Positions 1-6,234 of a stretch of DNA of 7,116 bases are shown in pieces; the first letter of the stretch is position 1, and each line of letters begins with the position of its first letter. Below the pieces are notes generated by a model that ran no database searches, was not told the DNA's origin, and saw only the letters and a program-made list of their open reading frames with translations. The translations under genes were made by a program, and so were the position numbers. Origin of the DNA: Acidobacteriota bacterium (GTDB lineage Bacteria; Acidobacteriota; UBA4820; DSQY01); the NCBI GenBank assembly GCA_022759065.1, contig JAEMPZ010000160.1:1-7116 (forward strand). Reading direction: 5' to 3'.

Positions 1-21
1 AGTCATAGGCCAAACACGAGA

Positions 22-51
22 GGGCGGCCGAAAGGCCGCCCGCCTTCTTTT
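22..51 (+). terminator. Rho-independent terminator of an upstream gene
   Basis: A perfect 8-bp GC stem (GGGCGGCC at 22-29, GGCCGCCC at 34-41) closes a GAAA tetraloop and is followed by a T-rich tail (GCCTTCTTTT, 42-51). This is a classic intrinsic terminator shape for transcription entering from the left on the + strand, so the gene it serves lies outside the window. It also insulates the transketolase transcription unit that begins downstream. Confidence 0.8.
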
Positions 52-108
52 CATCCCCCAAATTGACTCTGGCGCCTTCTGGGCCGCCACCGCCTCTTCC
101 GCCTGGAG

Positions 109-114
109 TATAAT
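109..114 (+). promoter_or_regulatory. Likely -10 box of the transketolase promoter
   Basis: A perfect TATAAT lies 44 bases before the transketolase ATG, after the upstream terminator, which would place transcription start near base 121. No good -35 hexamer is present 15-19 bases upstream: that stretch is GC-rich, with GCCACC at the 17-base spacing. The promoter may therefore be weak, activator-dependent or read by another sigma factor. The TTGACT at 63-68 is 40 bases away, too far to pair with it. The predicted leader contains a small inverted repeat (AAGGCG 123-128, CGCCTT 134-139). Confidence 0.45.
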
Positions 115-142
115 CTAAAGGCAAGGCGCTGGCCGCCTTGAG

Positions 143-156
143 GGGAGGAAGAAGGA
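143..156 (+). promoter_or_regulatory. Ribosome binding site of transketolase
   Basis: The purine-rich run GGGAGGAAGAAGGA directly precedes the ATG at 158. GGGAGG (143-148) sits 9 bases before the start and is the best Shine-Dalgarno match; AGGA nearer the ATG is probably too close. This supports 158 as the start. Confidence 0.6.
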
Positions 157-157
157 C

Positions 158-2146
158 ATGGCGAGCATTGACGAGCGATGCGTGAGCACGATCCGGTTTT
201 TAGCTGTTGACCAGGTTGAAAAGGCCAAGTCCGGCCACCCTGGAATGCCTCTGGGCGCCGCTCCCATGGCTTATGTTCTTTGGGACCGGTTCCTTCGATT
301 CGACGCAACGAACCCGAAGTGGCCAAACAGGGACAGATTCATTCTTTCCGCGGGCCATGGTTCGGCGCTTCTTTACGCCCTTTTGCACCTTTACGGCTAC
401 GGTATTTCAATCGAGGATCTTAAGCGCTTTCGGCAGTGGGGTTCGAAAACGCCAGGCCATCCCGAGTACGGCGAAGTCCCCGGAGTAGAAGCGACTACCG
501 GGCCGCTTGGACAGGGTTTCGCAATGGGCGTGGGGATGGCGATAGCCGAGGCGCACCTCGCGGCGGTTTATAACCGCGACGGATTCCCGCTGGTGGACGG
601 CACCATATACGCGATTGTATCCGATGGCGACCTGATGGAGGGTATCGCCTCGGAAGCGGCCTCCCTGGCGGGCCATCTTAAGCTCGGCAAGCTGGTTTAT
701 CTTTATGACGACAACCACATCTCGATTGAAGGAAGCACCGAGCTCGCCTTCGGCGAGGACGTCGGCGCCCGTTTTGCAGCTTACGGCTGGCACGTCCAGA
801 AGGTCTCGGACTCCGAGGACCTTGGCCTGATAGAATCGGCGATAGGAGCGGCAAAAGCCGAAACGGACCGGCCGTCGCTGATCATGGTCCGCACTCACAT
901 CGGCTTCGGCAGCCCAAAAAAGGACTCGGCCAAGGCGCACGGGGAACCGTTGGGCGCGGAAGCGATGAAGGCCACCCGCGAGGAGCTTGGCTGGCCGGCC
1001 GACAAAACGTTCTACGTTCCTGATGACGTTTACAACCACGCCAAACTCGCTCAAGAAAAAGGCGCGCTGGCAAGAGCCTCATGGGACAAGCTCCTGAAGG
1101 GTTACGAGGAGGCTTATCCAGACAACGCGAGGTGGTTCAAAGCAGCGGTCGCGGGTGAACTGCCTTCAGGTTGGGAGAAGAGCTTGCCAGTATTTAAGCC
1201 GGCGGATGGCGCGATGGCTACCCGGGCGGCCTCGGGCAAGGTTCTTAACGCCCTTGCGCCGGCCGTGACAAATCTGATCGGAGGCTCGGCTGATCTTGGC
1301 CCTTCGAACAACACGGCGCTCAAGGACTCCGGTGATTTCTCAGCCAAGGACAGGGCCGGAAGGAACATCCACTTCGGCGTGCGCGAGCACGCGATGGCCG
1401 CCGCCGTGAACGGCATGGCGCTTTACGGCGGGGTTCTTCCTTTCGGAGCCACCTTCCTGGTCTTCAGCGATTACATGCGGCCCTCACTGCGCCTGGCCGC
1501 GCTCATGCAAACGCATTCCATCTTCATCTTCACCCACGACAGCATTGCCGTTGGCGAGGATGGCCCCACGCACCAGCCGGTGGACCAGTTGCCGAGCCTG
1601 CGCTCGATTCCAGGCTTCACGGTTTTTCGCCCGGCCGACGCCAATGAGACGGCAATTGCATGGCGATGCGCCATTGAAGCAAAAGGCCCGGTAGCGCTTG
1701 TTCTTACGCGCCAGAACCTCAGCGTGCTTGACGCCTCCGCCTTTCCAATTGCCGAAGGCGTTCCAAAGGGCGGCTATATCCTCGCTGAAGCGGAAGGCGG
1801 CAAGCCGAGGGCCGTGATAGCGGCGTCAGGTTCTGAAGTCCACCTGGCCATTTCCGCGCGGACAATTCTTGCGGCGGAAGGCGCGCAGGTAAGGGTGGTC
1901 TCCGTGCCTTGCCGCGAGCTTTTCACAGAGCAGCCGAAAGCTTACCGGGACTCAGTTATTCCGCCAGGACTTCCCGTGCTTGCGGTGGAGATGGCGTCGC
2001 CGATGGGATGGCGCGACTACCTTGGCGCGCGCGCGGAGGTGATGGGGATCAACCGGTTCGGCGCTTCGGCGCCTGGGCCTGAAGTCGTGGAGAAGCTGGG
2101 GTTCACCGCCGAAGCGGTGGCCGCCAGGCTTCGCGCGCTTCTATAA
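158..2146 (+). CDS. tkt: Transketolase
   Basis: Cytosolic thiamine-diphosphate enzyme of the non-oxidative pentose phosphate pathway, moving two-carbon ketol units between sugar phosphates (xylulose-5-P to ribose-5-P or erythrose-4-P). The 662-residue length is typical of full bacterial transketolase. Visible landmarks in order are: GHP (26-28) and GHGS (66-69) active-site histidine motifs; GPLGQG (115-120); the ThDP/Mg motif running from SDGDLMEG (155-162) to DDN (184-186); HGEP (261-264); SADLGPSN (377-384) opening the pyrimidine-binding domain; FGVREHAM (406-413), with Glu410 as the expected cofactor-activating glutamate; and [16 protein letters not shown] (459-474). The C-terminal domain follows from about 530. 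No key residue appears missing. Start chosen at the ATG after a purine-rich ribosome-binding sequence, with the conserved N-terminal helix following at once. No other pentose phosphate gene is in the window. It is probably cotranscribed with the membrane protein gene 41 bases downstream, since no terminator with a T-tract lies between them on this strand. Confidence 0.97.
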   Translation: MASIDERCVSTIRFLAVDQVEKAKSGHPGMPLGAAPMAYVLWDRFLRFDATNPKWPNRDRFILSAGHGSALLYALLHLYGYGISIEDLKRFRQWGSKTPGHPEYGEVPGVEATTGPLGQGFAMGVGMAIAEAHLAAVYNRDGFPLVDGTIYAIVSDGDLMEGIASEAASLAGHLKLGKLVYLYDDNHISIEGSTELAFGEDVGARFAAYGWHVQKVSDSEDLGLIESAIGAAKAETDRPSLIMVRTHIGFGSPKKDSAKAHGEPLGAEAMKATREELGWPADKTFYVPDDVYNHAKLAQEKGALARASWDKLLKGYEEAYPDNARWFKAAVAGELPSGWEKSLPVFKPADGAMATRAASGKVLNALAPAVTNLIGGSADLGPSNNTALKDSGDFSAKDRAGRNIHFGVREHAMAAAVNGMALYGGVLPFGATFLVFSDYMRPSLRLAALMQTHSIFIFTHDSIAVGEDGPTHQPVDQLPSLRSIPGFTVFRPADANETAIAWRCAIEAKGPVALVLTRQNLSVLDASAFPIAEGVPKGGYILAEAEGGKPRAVIAASGSEVHLAISARTILAAEGAQVRVVSVPCRELFTEQPKAYRDSVIPPGLPVLAVEMASPMGWRDYLGARAEVMGINRFGASAPGPEVVEKLGFTAEAVAARLRALL

Positions 2147-2149
2147 AAA

Positions 2150-2178
2150 ACCGCAAAGGCGCGAAGGCGCCGAGAAAG
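2150..2178 (+). repeat. Degenerate intergenic repeat, copy 1
   Basis: A purine-rich stretch made of loose 'CRAAGG' units (ACCGCAAAGGCGCGAAGG then CGCCGAGAAAG) occupies the 41-base gap between transketolase and the membrane protein. It aligns without gaps to 3853-3881 at about 20 of 29 positions, with 15 of the first 18 identical, in the same orientation. It contains a GGCGC-GAAG-GCGCC hairpin (2158-2171) not preserved in the second copy. From general knowledge, similar AC-rich or 'CAAAGG' intergenic repeats recur in environmental bacterial genomes; their function is not established. Confidence 0.5.
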
Positions 2179-2187
2179 GGAAAGCGC

Positions 2188-2604
2188 ATGGCAGAAAAAC
2201 GGCTCTTGCGCCGCCTGGCTGTAGCCCTCAGCGTTCTTCTCATGGCCTCTTACGTAGCACTTTACGGCGGGCTTTCGGCGAAGATTCTGCCTCAAGGAGC
2301 CTGGCCCAAAAGCGCCATCCCTGCCGCGCTTTGGGAGTGGCTCTTTATCATGGGCACGCTCGCGGCCCTTCCAATTTGCGCGATCATCGGGCTGAAAAAG
2401 TCCCGGCTGGCTGGAGCCTTGCTGCTTTTGGCCTCGGCGGCCGCCTCGATAGCCCTTTCCATCAACGCCGGCCCGTACCTCTGGAGATACTTCACCGGCT
2501 TCTTCATTGCCATCCTGCCACAGTGCCTTATAGGCTATTTGCTCTTTCGCGACGGGAAGCCCAAGAAGAAGAGTTCCCCGCCACCGAAAAAACATCCGCG
2601 CTGA
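2188..2604 (+). CDS. Small four-helix inner-membrane protein, function unknown
   Basis: I do not recognise this 138-residue protein. It has a short basic N-terminus (KRLLRR, residues 4-9) and four hydrophobic segments at about 9-29, 47-69, 73-93 and 99-120. It ends in a hydrophilic Lys/Pro-rich tail (KPKKKSS then PPPKKHPR, 124-138). The positive-inside rule puts both termini and the basic loop between helices 2 and 3 (KKSR, 70-73) in the cytoplasm. No catalytic or metal-binding motif is evident; the helix-2 stretch WEWLF (49-53) is the most distinctive. AAAGGG at 2175-2180, 7 bases before the ATG, is a modest ribosome-binding site. It follows transketolase by 41 bases on the same strand and is probably cotranscribed with it, but nothing links their functions. 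The coherent membrane topology argues that it is a real gene rather than chance. Confidence 0.75.
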   Translation: MAEKRLLRRLAVALSVLLMASYVALYGGLSAKILPQGAWPKSAIPAALWEWLFIMGTLAALPICAIIGLKKSRLAGALLLLASAAASIALSINAGPYLWRYFTGFFIAILPQCLIGYLLFRDGKPKKKSSPPPKKHPR

Positions 2605-2613
2605 AGCAAGATT

Positions 2614-3831
2614 TCACCTCGCCTTCGAACGCCACCCCTTCGCCAGAAGTCCGAGATCTTCGGCCATCGTGACCGTCCTCTGCGCGCGCTTTACTACGGG
2701 CGGGTCAATCATTTTGGAGCCCAGCGAAACCACGCCGAGCTTCTTTTTTTCCGCCTCTTCGAAGGCCAGGACGATCTTTTTCGCCTTTTCGATTTCTTCC
2801 GAAGACGGCGCGAAGGCCTCATGCACCAGAGGCACCTGGCGCGGGTGGATGCAGCCCTTGCCTTCGAAGCCGAGCCCCTTGGCTTCCAGACAGGCGGCCT
2901 TCAGCCCTTCCATGTCGTTGACGTCTGAAAAAACCGTGTCTATCGGCGTCACCCCGGCGGCGCGGGCGGCGTTGACCACGATCGAACGCGCCCAGAAAGA
3001 CTCGCGCCCCTCCAGTGTGCGCTGCGCCCCGATGTCGGCGGTGTAATCTTCAAGGCCGATGGTGAGCGCGACGACGTTGGGGCAGGCCGAAGCTATGTAG
3101 GGCGCCTCGAAGCAGCCGAGCGCGCTTTCGATGATCGGCATGAGAAAACAGGGCTGTTTCAATCCGGCGGCCTTGCGGATTTTCTCGGCGCGCGCGTCCA
3201 CGGCCCGCACCGCCTCGGCGGTTTCCGTTTTCGGAACGAGAATTACGTGAACGTTTTGCGGAACAACCGCGTCGAGGTCAAGAAGCCCCCGTTCCCCCTG
3301 ATTGATTCTGACCATCCGCTCGCACTTGCCGAAGTCCACGGCGCGAAGCGCGTTGCGCACTAAAAGGCGCGCGGCGTCCTTCTCCGGCGGGGCGACCGAA
3401 TCCTCTAGGTCCAGAATGACGCCGTCCGGTTCGTGCAAAGCCGCATTCAAAAAGAACTTCGGCTCGTTCCCAGGGAGGTAAAGGCGCGAGCGGCGGAAGC
3501 GGGAGCGCTCGGTCTTGGCGCGAAAGCCGGCGCCCGGAGGCAGCAAAAACTCGCGCCCCTCGCCAAGCCCCGCGCGCTTTACCGCCGCCTCAAGCCTCGC
3601 GGCGAGGACGAAATCCAAGGCGCCGTAATCCTCGACCGTGACGGCGGCGTGCGCCACGCCGAGGGCCTTCAGCCCTTCGCTTATCGTCGCGCGAACGGCG
3701 TCGCCGTAAAGCGCCTCGACCTTGGTCTTGACCTCCACCCTGAGCCCGCCACGGCTCTTCGGTTCGACGCTGACGAAGCAGTCGCTTCGTACGCTTTCGC
3801 CCCTGCGTCCAGCTTCACCCGTCTTTGCCAT
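2614..3831 (-). CDS. CitD-CitE fusion: citrate lyase gamma (acyl carrier) plus beta (lyase) domains
   Basis: This 405-residue protein joins two citrate lyase subunits. Residues about 13-87 resemble CitD, the small acyl-carrier subunit: the run ending in LYGDAVRATI (41-50) and the motif DYGALDFVLAARLEA (68-82) match its conserved QFGD..R.TI and KGALD..LRAR.E blocks. Residues about 113-385 are a CitE/HpcH-HpaI-type lyase domain: RSRLYLPG (114-121), the Mg-binding region VILDLEDSV (138-146), RIN (175-177), PK (200-201), PIIES (232-236), GLEDYTADIGAQRT (259-272, very CitE-like) and GFEGKGCIHPRQ (321-332). CitE cleaves citryl-thioester to acetyl-thioester and oxaloacetate; the length equals CitD plus CitE. 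Oddly, an ungapped alignment recalled from Klebsiella CitD puts Arg15 where the prosthetic-group serine should be, with serines at 13 and 16 beside it. No citF, citC, citG or citX gene is nearby, so the substrate may be another acyl-CoA. The ATG at 3831 is preceded by a weak GGGG site. Confidence 0.85.
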   Translation of the reverse strand: MAKTGEAGRRGESVRSDCFVSVEPKSRGGLRVEVKTKVEALYGDAVRATISEGLKALGVAHAAVTVEDYGALDFVLAARLEAAVKRAGLGEGREFLLPPGAGFRAKTERSRFRRSRLYLPGNEPKFFLNAALHEPDGVILDLEDSVAPPEKDAARLLVRNALRAVDFGKCERMVRINQGERGLLDLDAVVPQNVHVILVPKTETAEAVRAVDARAEKIRKAAGLKQPCFLMPIIESALGCFEAPYIASACPNVVALTIGLEDYTADIGAQRTLEGRESFWARSIVVNAARAAGVTPIDTVFSDVNDMEGLKAACLEAKGLGFEGKGCIHPRQVPLVHEAFAPSSEEIEKAKKIVLAFEEAEKKKLGVVSLGSKMIDPPVVKRAQRTVTMAEDLGLLAKGWRSKAR

Positions 3832-3852
3832 TTTTACCCCCGGAAAAATATC

Positions 3853-3881
3853 ACCACAAAGGCACTAAGGACACGAAGGAT
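3853..3881 (+). repeat. Degenerate intergenic repeat, copy 2
   Basis: The stretch ACCACAAAGGCACTAAGG followed by ACACGAAGGAT matches copy 1 (2150-2178) in the same orientation, with identical phase of the C-AAGG units and mostly purine or G/A substitutions. It lies in the 103-base gap between the two minus-strand genes, next to the predicted terminator. The copy is diverged and lacks the GGCGCC hairpin seen in copy 1. See copy 1 for the family comment. Confidence 0.5.
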
Positions 3882-3885
3882 TCCA

Positions 3886-3908
3886 GCGAAAAGAACCTCA
3901 AGAGGTTC
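3886..3908 (-). terminator. Likely intrinsic terminator of the ccm-SAM hydrolase operon
   Basis: Read on the minus strand, the perfect 16-base palindrome GAACCTCTTGAGGTTC (3908 to 3893) folds into a 6-bp stem with a CUUG tetraloop, immediately followed by TTTTC. It begins 27 bases past the SAM hydrolase stop, exactly where the operon should end, and before the separate CitD-CitE gene. The T-run is short (four), so termination may be partial. Confidence 0.6.
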
Positions 3909-3934
3909 GCTCGCGCCGAAAACGCCGGCGTCCG

Positions 3935-4744
3935 TCACTCCACCATAACCCCCACGTCTTTTCCCTTTCCGACTCCAAGCACTTCGGTGGCGGCGCTCGC
4001 GCAACAGGCTATTTCAACCAGGCCGGAGGAGTTCACGAGGGCAAAAACCGGGGCTTCCTGCGTGTACCCGCCGCCTCGGACAAACGGCATTTCATGGCCG
4101 GCCACCAGCGCCCGGAACTTCGTCTTGCCGGTCTTTTGGGAGAGCTCCTCAAGCGTTGACTGGCGGATGTTTGTAATAAGGTTGCCGAAGCGGTCAACCG
4201 CCATCACCTCTCCCTTGACGAGGCTTTCTCCCACCATCTTGTCAACAGGCACTGGAAGGCGGACGAAGTCCTCGATCTCGTCGCCGAATTTCGCTGAATC
4301 TATCCCGCGGCTCAGCCATCCGGCGACGGGCGCGAAAACGTCCCTCGCGTGGAATGTCTCGCTTAAAGGCTGCCGAAAGTAGTGGCTCGAAGTCAGGTGA
4401 ATAACGCGGCTGACCGGGTCATGCTGGTAGATGAAAGAGAAGAGCCCGTTGTCGGGGCCGATGAAGTAGCTGTTTTCAGTGATTACCAGGATTGGGCGCC
4501 TTGGCCCGCCCACGCCTGGGTCAACCACGCCGAGGTTTATCGTCCACGGGGGCAGGTTCCTTGAACCGCGATAAACCGCGAACGCTCCCGCGGCAACGTC
4601 GTGTGACGGTATGGCGTGAGTCATGTCCAGGATTTTGAACTGGGGTTGAATTGTCCATAACGAGGCCTTGAGTTCGCCAACCCACGGGTCGTCACTTCCG
4701 AAATCGGTATACAGGGCGAGAAAAGAAGCAGCGTCAGCGGCCAC
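3935..4744 (-). CDS. S-adenosyl-L-methionine hydrolase (adenosine-forming), DUF62 / SAM hydroxide adenosyltransferase family
   Basis: Members of this family use water or hydroxide to split S-adenosylmethionine into adenosine and methionine, and are related to the fluorinase/chlorinase enzymes. The 269-residue length fits. Family landmarks are: LYTDFGSDDPWVGELKA (11-27) with Asp14 in the SAM site; DMTHAIPSHDV (40-50); VVDPGVGGPRR (73-83); FIGPDNGLF (94-102); FHARDVFAPVA (131-141); DRFGNLITNI (184-193); and a C-terminal NSSGLVEIA (238-246). The Asp-Arg-His triad reported for archaeal SAM hydroxide adenosyltransferase is present as Asp75, Arg82 and His132, which argues for hydrolase rather than halogenase activity. 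No signal peptide is seen, so it is cytosolic. The start is GTG at 4744, set by a strong AAGGAGG 8-9 bases upstream and by the 11-base overlap with the end of ccmD. It is the last gene of the ccm operon. Its physiological role is unknown; disposal or recycling of SAM is the usual guess. Confidence 0.92.
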   Translation of the reverse strand: MAADAASFLALYTDFGSDDPWVGELKASLWTIQPQFKILDMTHAIPSHDVAAGAFAVYRGSRNLPPWTINLGVVDPGVGGPRRPILVITENSYFIGPDNGLFSFIYQHDPVSRVIHLTSSHYFRQPLSETFHARDVFAPVAGWLSRGIDSAKFGDEIEDFVRLPVPVDKMVGESLVKGEVMAVDRFGNLITNIRQSTLEELSQKTGKTKFRALVAGHEMPFVRGGGYTQEAPVFALVNSSGLVEIACCASAATEVLGVGKGKDVGVMVE

Positions 4745-4904
4745 GTTTGTTCCTCCTTGTAATAATGGTGTGGCGGTTCCAAAGGTAGAGGCCGTAAAGG
4801 GCCAGGATGACCAGGATAGCCGAATACCCGCCTCTAAGGTAGCCTCCGGTGGAGGGCGAATGTCCAGCCCCCATCTGCGCCAGGGCGAAAAGCATCGCGC
4901 TCAT
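4734..4904 (-). CDS. ccmD: CcmD-like small haem exporter protein
   Basis: A 56-codon gene lies exactly between ccmC and the SAM hydrolase. Its ATG overlaps the ccmC stop as ATGA (4904-4901), with GAGGAGG 5 bases upstream, and its TGA (4736-4734) lies inside the hydrolase start region. The protein has a short N-terminal part, a GGY motif (residues 20-22), one transmembrane helix (about 28-42, with an ALYGLYLW ending) and a strongly basic C-terminus (TRRNKRGR, 49-56). This is the standard CcmD plan: one helix with a basic cytoplasmic tail. In System I, CcmD acts with CcmABC in the inner membrane to release haem-loaded CcmE from the CcmABC complex. CcmD sequences diverge widely, so the assignment rests on position, size, topology and translational coupling more than on residue identity. 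Without it, 4745-4900 would be an unexplained gap in a tightly overlapped operon. Confidence 0.7.
   Translation of the reverse strand: MSAMLFALAQMGAGHSPSTGGYLRGGYSAILVILALYGLYLWNRHTIITRRNKRGR
4748..4758 (-). promoter_or_regulatory. Strong Shine-Dalgarno of the SAM hydrolase, inside ccmD
   Basis: On the minus strand ACAAGGAGGAAC precedes the GTG at 4744 with good spacing and decides this start. It lies inside the last codons of ccmD (encoding TRRN), so the hydrolase can initiate well on its own despite the GTG codon, or be coupled to ccmD translation. Confidence 0.7.
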
Positions 4905-5557
4905 TGGGCCTCCTCGGCCAGGCTCCGCGCCTCATCGAACCCGAGCGAGGCGCGCGTCAATGTCAAAGCAGCCGCCAGGCTCAGGACTGCCGCGGAAGTC
5001 ACGAGAAAAGTCAGGCGCATTGCCGGTTCCAGGCTCACCTTCGGCGGATGCACTATAGAACCCCACCACTTGATGGCGAAATGGACTATCGGCACGTCGA
5101 AGAACGCGACGATCGCCATGACCGCCGCCACGCGGGCAGTTCGCGCGTCATGGCCGGAGAAGAGGCGAAGCAGAAAATAGGCCGTGTACATGAGCCAAAG
5201 AACGAGCGCCGTCGTCAAGCGCGGTTCCCAGACCCACCACTTGCCCCACGCGGCCCTTCCCCAGATCGGCCCTGTGACAAGAACCACCGTGATGAAAACC
5301 CAGCCGACTTCGGCGCAAGCATGGGCCAGCGAGTCCCAAAGCGGCTCCTCTTTCCAGAGGAAGAGCAGGCTGAAGGCGAAAGCGAGGGCGAAGAGCACGT
5401 ACGCGCTGATGGCGGAAGGGACGTGGTAGTAGAATATCTTCTGCACCTCCCCCATGGTCATTTCGGCCGGAACGAAAAAGAAGACCATGTAAAGCCCCGC
5501 CGCGTTTAGCGCCGCCGCGATGGCCCAAAGCAAAATGCGCCATTTTCTAAAATCCAT
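4901..5557 (-). CDS. ccmC: CcmC, haem-handling membrane protein of cytochrome c maturation System I
   Basis: CcmC holds haem on the periplasmic side of the inner membrane and delivers it to CcmE. The 218-residue protein has six predicted helices (about 8-28, 46-67, 83-98, 117-132, 141-158, 182-203). It carries the haem-binding tryptophan-rich signature WGKWWVWEPRLT (104-115) and both external histidines: His45 in YYHVPSA and His159 in PIVHFAIKWW. The WWVW(D/E)xRLT form and the length near 220 favour CcmC over CcmF or CcsA. Arg-Leu-Thr is kept, although the usual Asp-Ala before it reads Glu-Pro. I start at the ATG at 5557 because GAGGAG lies 5 bases upstream; the in-frame GTG at 5563 would abut that site with no spacing. 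It begins 2 bases after the ccmB stop and overlaps ccmD by 4 bases. Confidence 0.93.
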   Translation of the reverse strand: MDFRKWRILLWAIAAALNAAGLYMVFFFVPAEMTMGEVQKIFYYHVPSAISAYVLFALAFAFSLLFLWKEEPLWDSLAHACAEVGWVFITVVLVTGPIWGRAAWGKWWVWEPRLTTALVLWLMYTAYFLLRLFSGHDARTARVAAVMAIVAFFDVPIVHFAIKWWGSIVHPPKVSLEPAMRLTFLVTSAAVLSLAAALTLTRASLGFDEARSLAEEAQ

Positions 5558-5559
5558 TC

Positions 5560-6234
5560 TCACTCCTCTATGGCGTATTCAAAAAGGAAAAGCGGCGCCA
5601 CCAAAAATATCGTATCGAACAAGCCCACGAGTTGCAACCACCGGACGCTTCCCGCCGACTGCCCTATCATAACGTCCTGCGTCAGGCTCGAAGCGGCGAT
5701 CAGAAGCGGTATCAGGACCGGAAAAGCAAGCAGCGGAAAGAGGACGTGCCCCCCCCTGATCTGAGCAACGAGCGATGAGAGAAGCGTGCCTACGGCCGAG
5801 TATCCAATGCTTACCAGAAACCAGACAACCGCAAGCCAGCCGAGGTGTTCGCCGACCGGCATTGCGAGAAGTATGAAGGCGAAGACGAGGATCAGCGCCT
5901 CAAGCATGAGAAGAAACGCCAGGTTCACCAGAAACTTCCCGAGGTAAATGGCGCTTCGGTCAACGGGCGCAAGCAAAAGGGCCTGTAGAGTCCCCGTTTC
6001 CGTCTCTTTGCGGAACGTGTTTCCCATGAAGAGGTTCCCGGCGAAAAGAATCACCAGCCACAAAAGTCCCGCGCCGCTCTGCCCCAGGTCCACCCTCGTC
6101 GGATCAACCGAGAAGTAAAAAAGCACGAGCGCCAGAAAGGCGAAGAAAAATGAGGCCGCGAGGTTTTCCTTTCGACGCACCTCCTCGCGGAAATCCTTGG
6201 CAAAGATCATCCAGACGGCGCGCCAGTAATTCAT
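5560..6234 (-). CDS. ccmB: CcmB, ABC-type permease subunit of the CcmABCD complex
   Basis: Integral membrane partner of the CcmA ATPase; the complex frees haem-loaded CcmE from CcmC. The 224-residue length is typical. Six hydrophobic segments lie at about 25-42, 54-72, 100-125, 130-152, 162-182 and 200-218. Family features include an N-terminal amphipathic stretch (FAKDFREEVRRKENL, 11-25), the conserved cytoplasmic block FRKETETGTLQALLLAP (74-90) expected to contact CcmA, and GTLLSSLVAQIRGGHVLFPLL (149-169) before helix 5. I chose the ATG at 6234: it overlaps the ccmA stop as ATGA, has GGGAGG 6-7 bases upstream, and begins MNYWRAVWMIFAKD as the family does. A longer frame reaches 6312, but those 26 residues lie within ccmA and look non-coding. 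A run of eight G (minus strand, 5756-5749) occurs inside the gene, and the frame is intact across it. Confidence 0.93.
   Translation of the reverse strand: MNYWRAVWMIFAKDFREEVRRKENLAASFFFAFLALVLFYFSVDPTRVDLGQSGAGLLWLVILFAGNLFMGNTFRKETETGTLQALLLAPVDRSAIYLGKFLVNLAFLLMLEALILVFAFILLAMPVGEHLGWLAVVWFLVSIGYSAVGTLLSSLVAQIRGGHVLFPLLAFPVLIPLLIAASSLTQDVMIGQSAGSVRWLQLVGLFDTIFLVAPLFLFEYAIEE

Noticed and set aside
63..68. TTGACT as the -35 box of the transketolase promoter
   Set aside because: It lies 40 bases upstream of the TATAAT at 109-114, far beyond 15-19 bases, and nothing -10-like lies at proper spacing after it.
407..1054. 215-codon open frame antisense to transketolase
   Set aside because: It lies wholly within a strongly conserved gene on the other strand, has no recognisable domain, and long antisense frames are expected in GC-rich coding DNA.
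2017..2595. 192-codon minus-strand frame across the transketolase end and the membrane protein gene
   Set aside because: Low-complexity, Arg/Gly/Gln-rich translation with no domain, whereas the + strand frames give a conserved enzyme end and a coherent four-helix protein.
3433..4382. Two + strand frames (3433-3948 and 3825-4382) spanning the CitD-CitE start, the gap and the SAM hydrolase end
   Set aside because: They are antisense to genes with clear family motifs, and their translations lack any recognisable fold or motif.
4668..5509. Several + strand frames opposite ccmC and ccmD
   Set aside because: Arg/Ser/Pro-rich shadows of the minus-strand operon with no motif; the minus-strand frames are conserved Ccm proteins.
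5558..5563. GTG start of ccmC at 5563
   Set aside because: The GAGGAG ribosome-binding sequence directly abuts the GTG with no spacing, while it is ideally spaced for the ATG at 5557.
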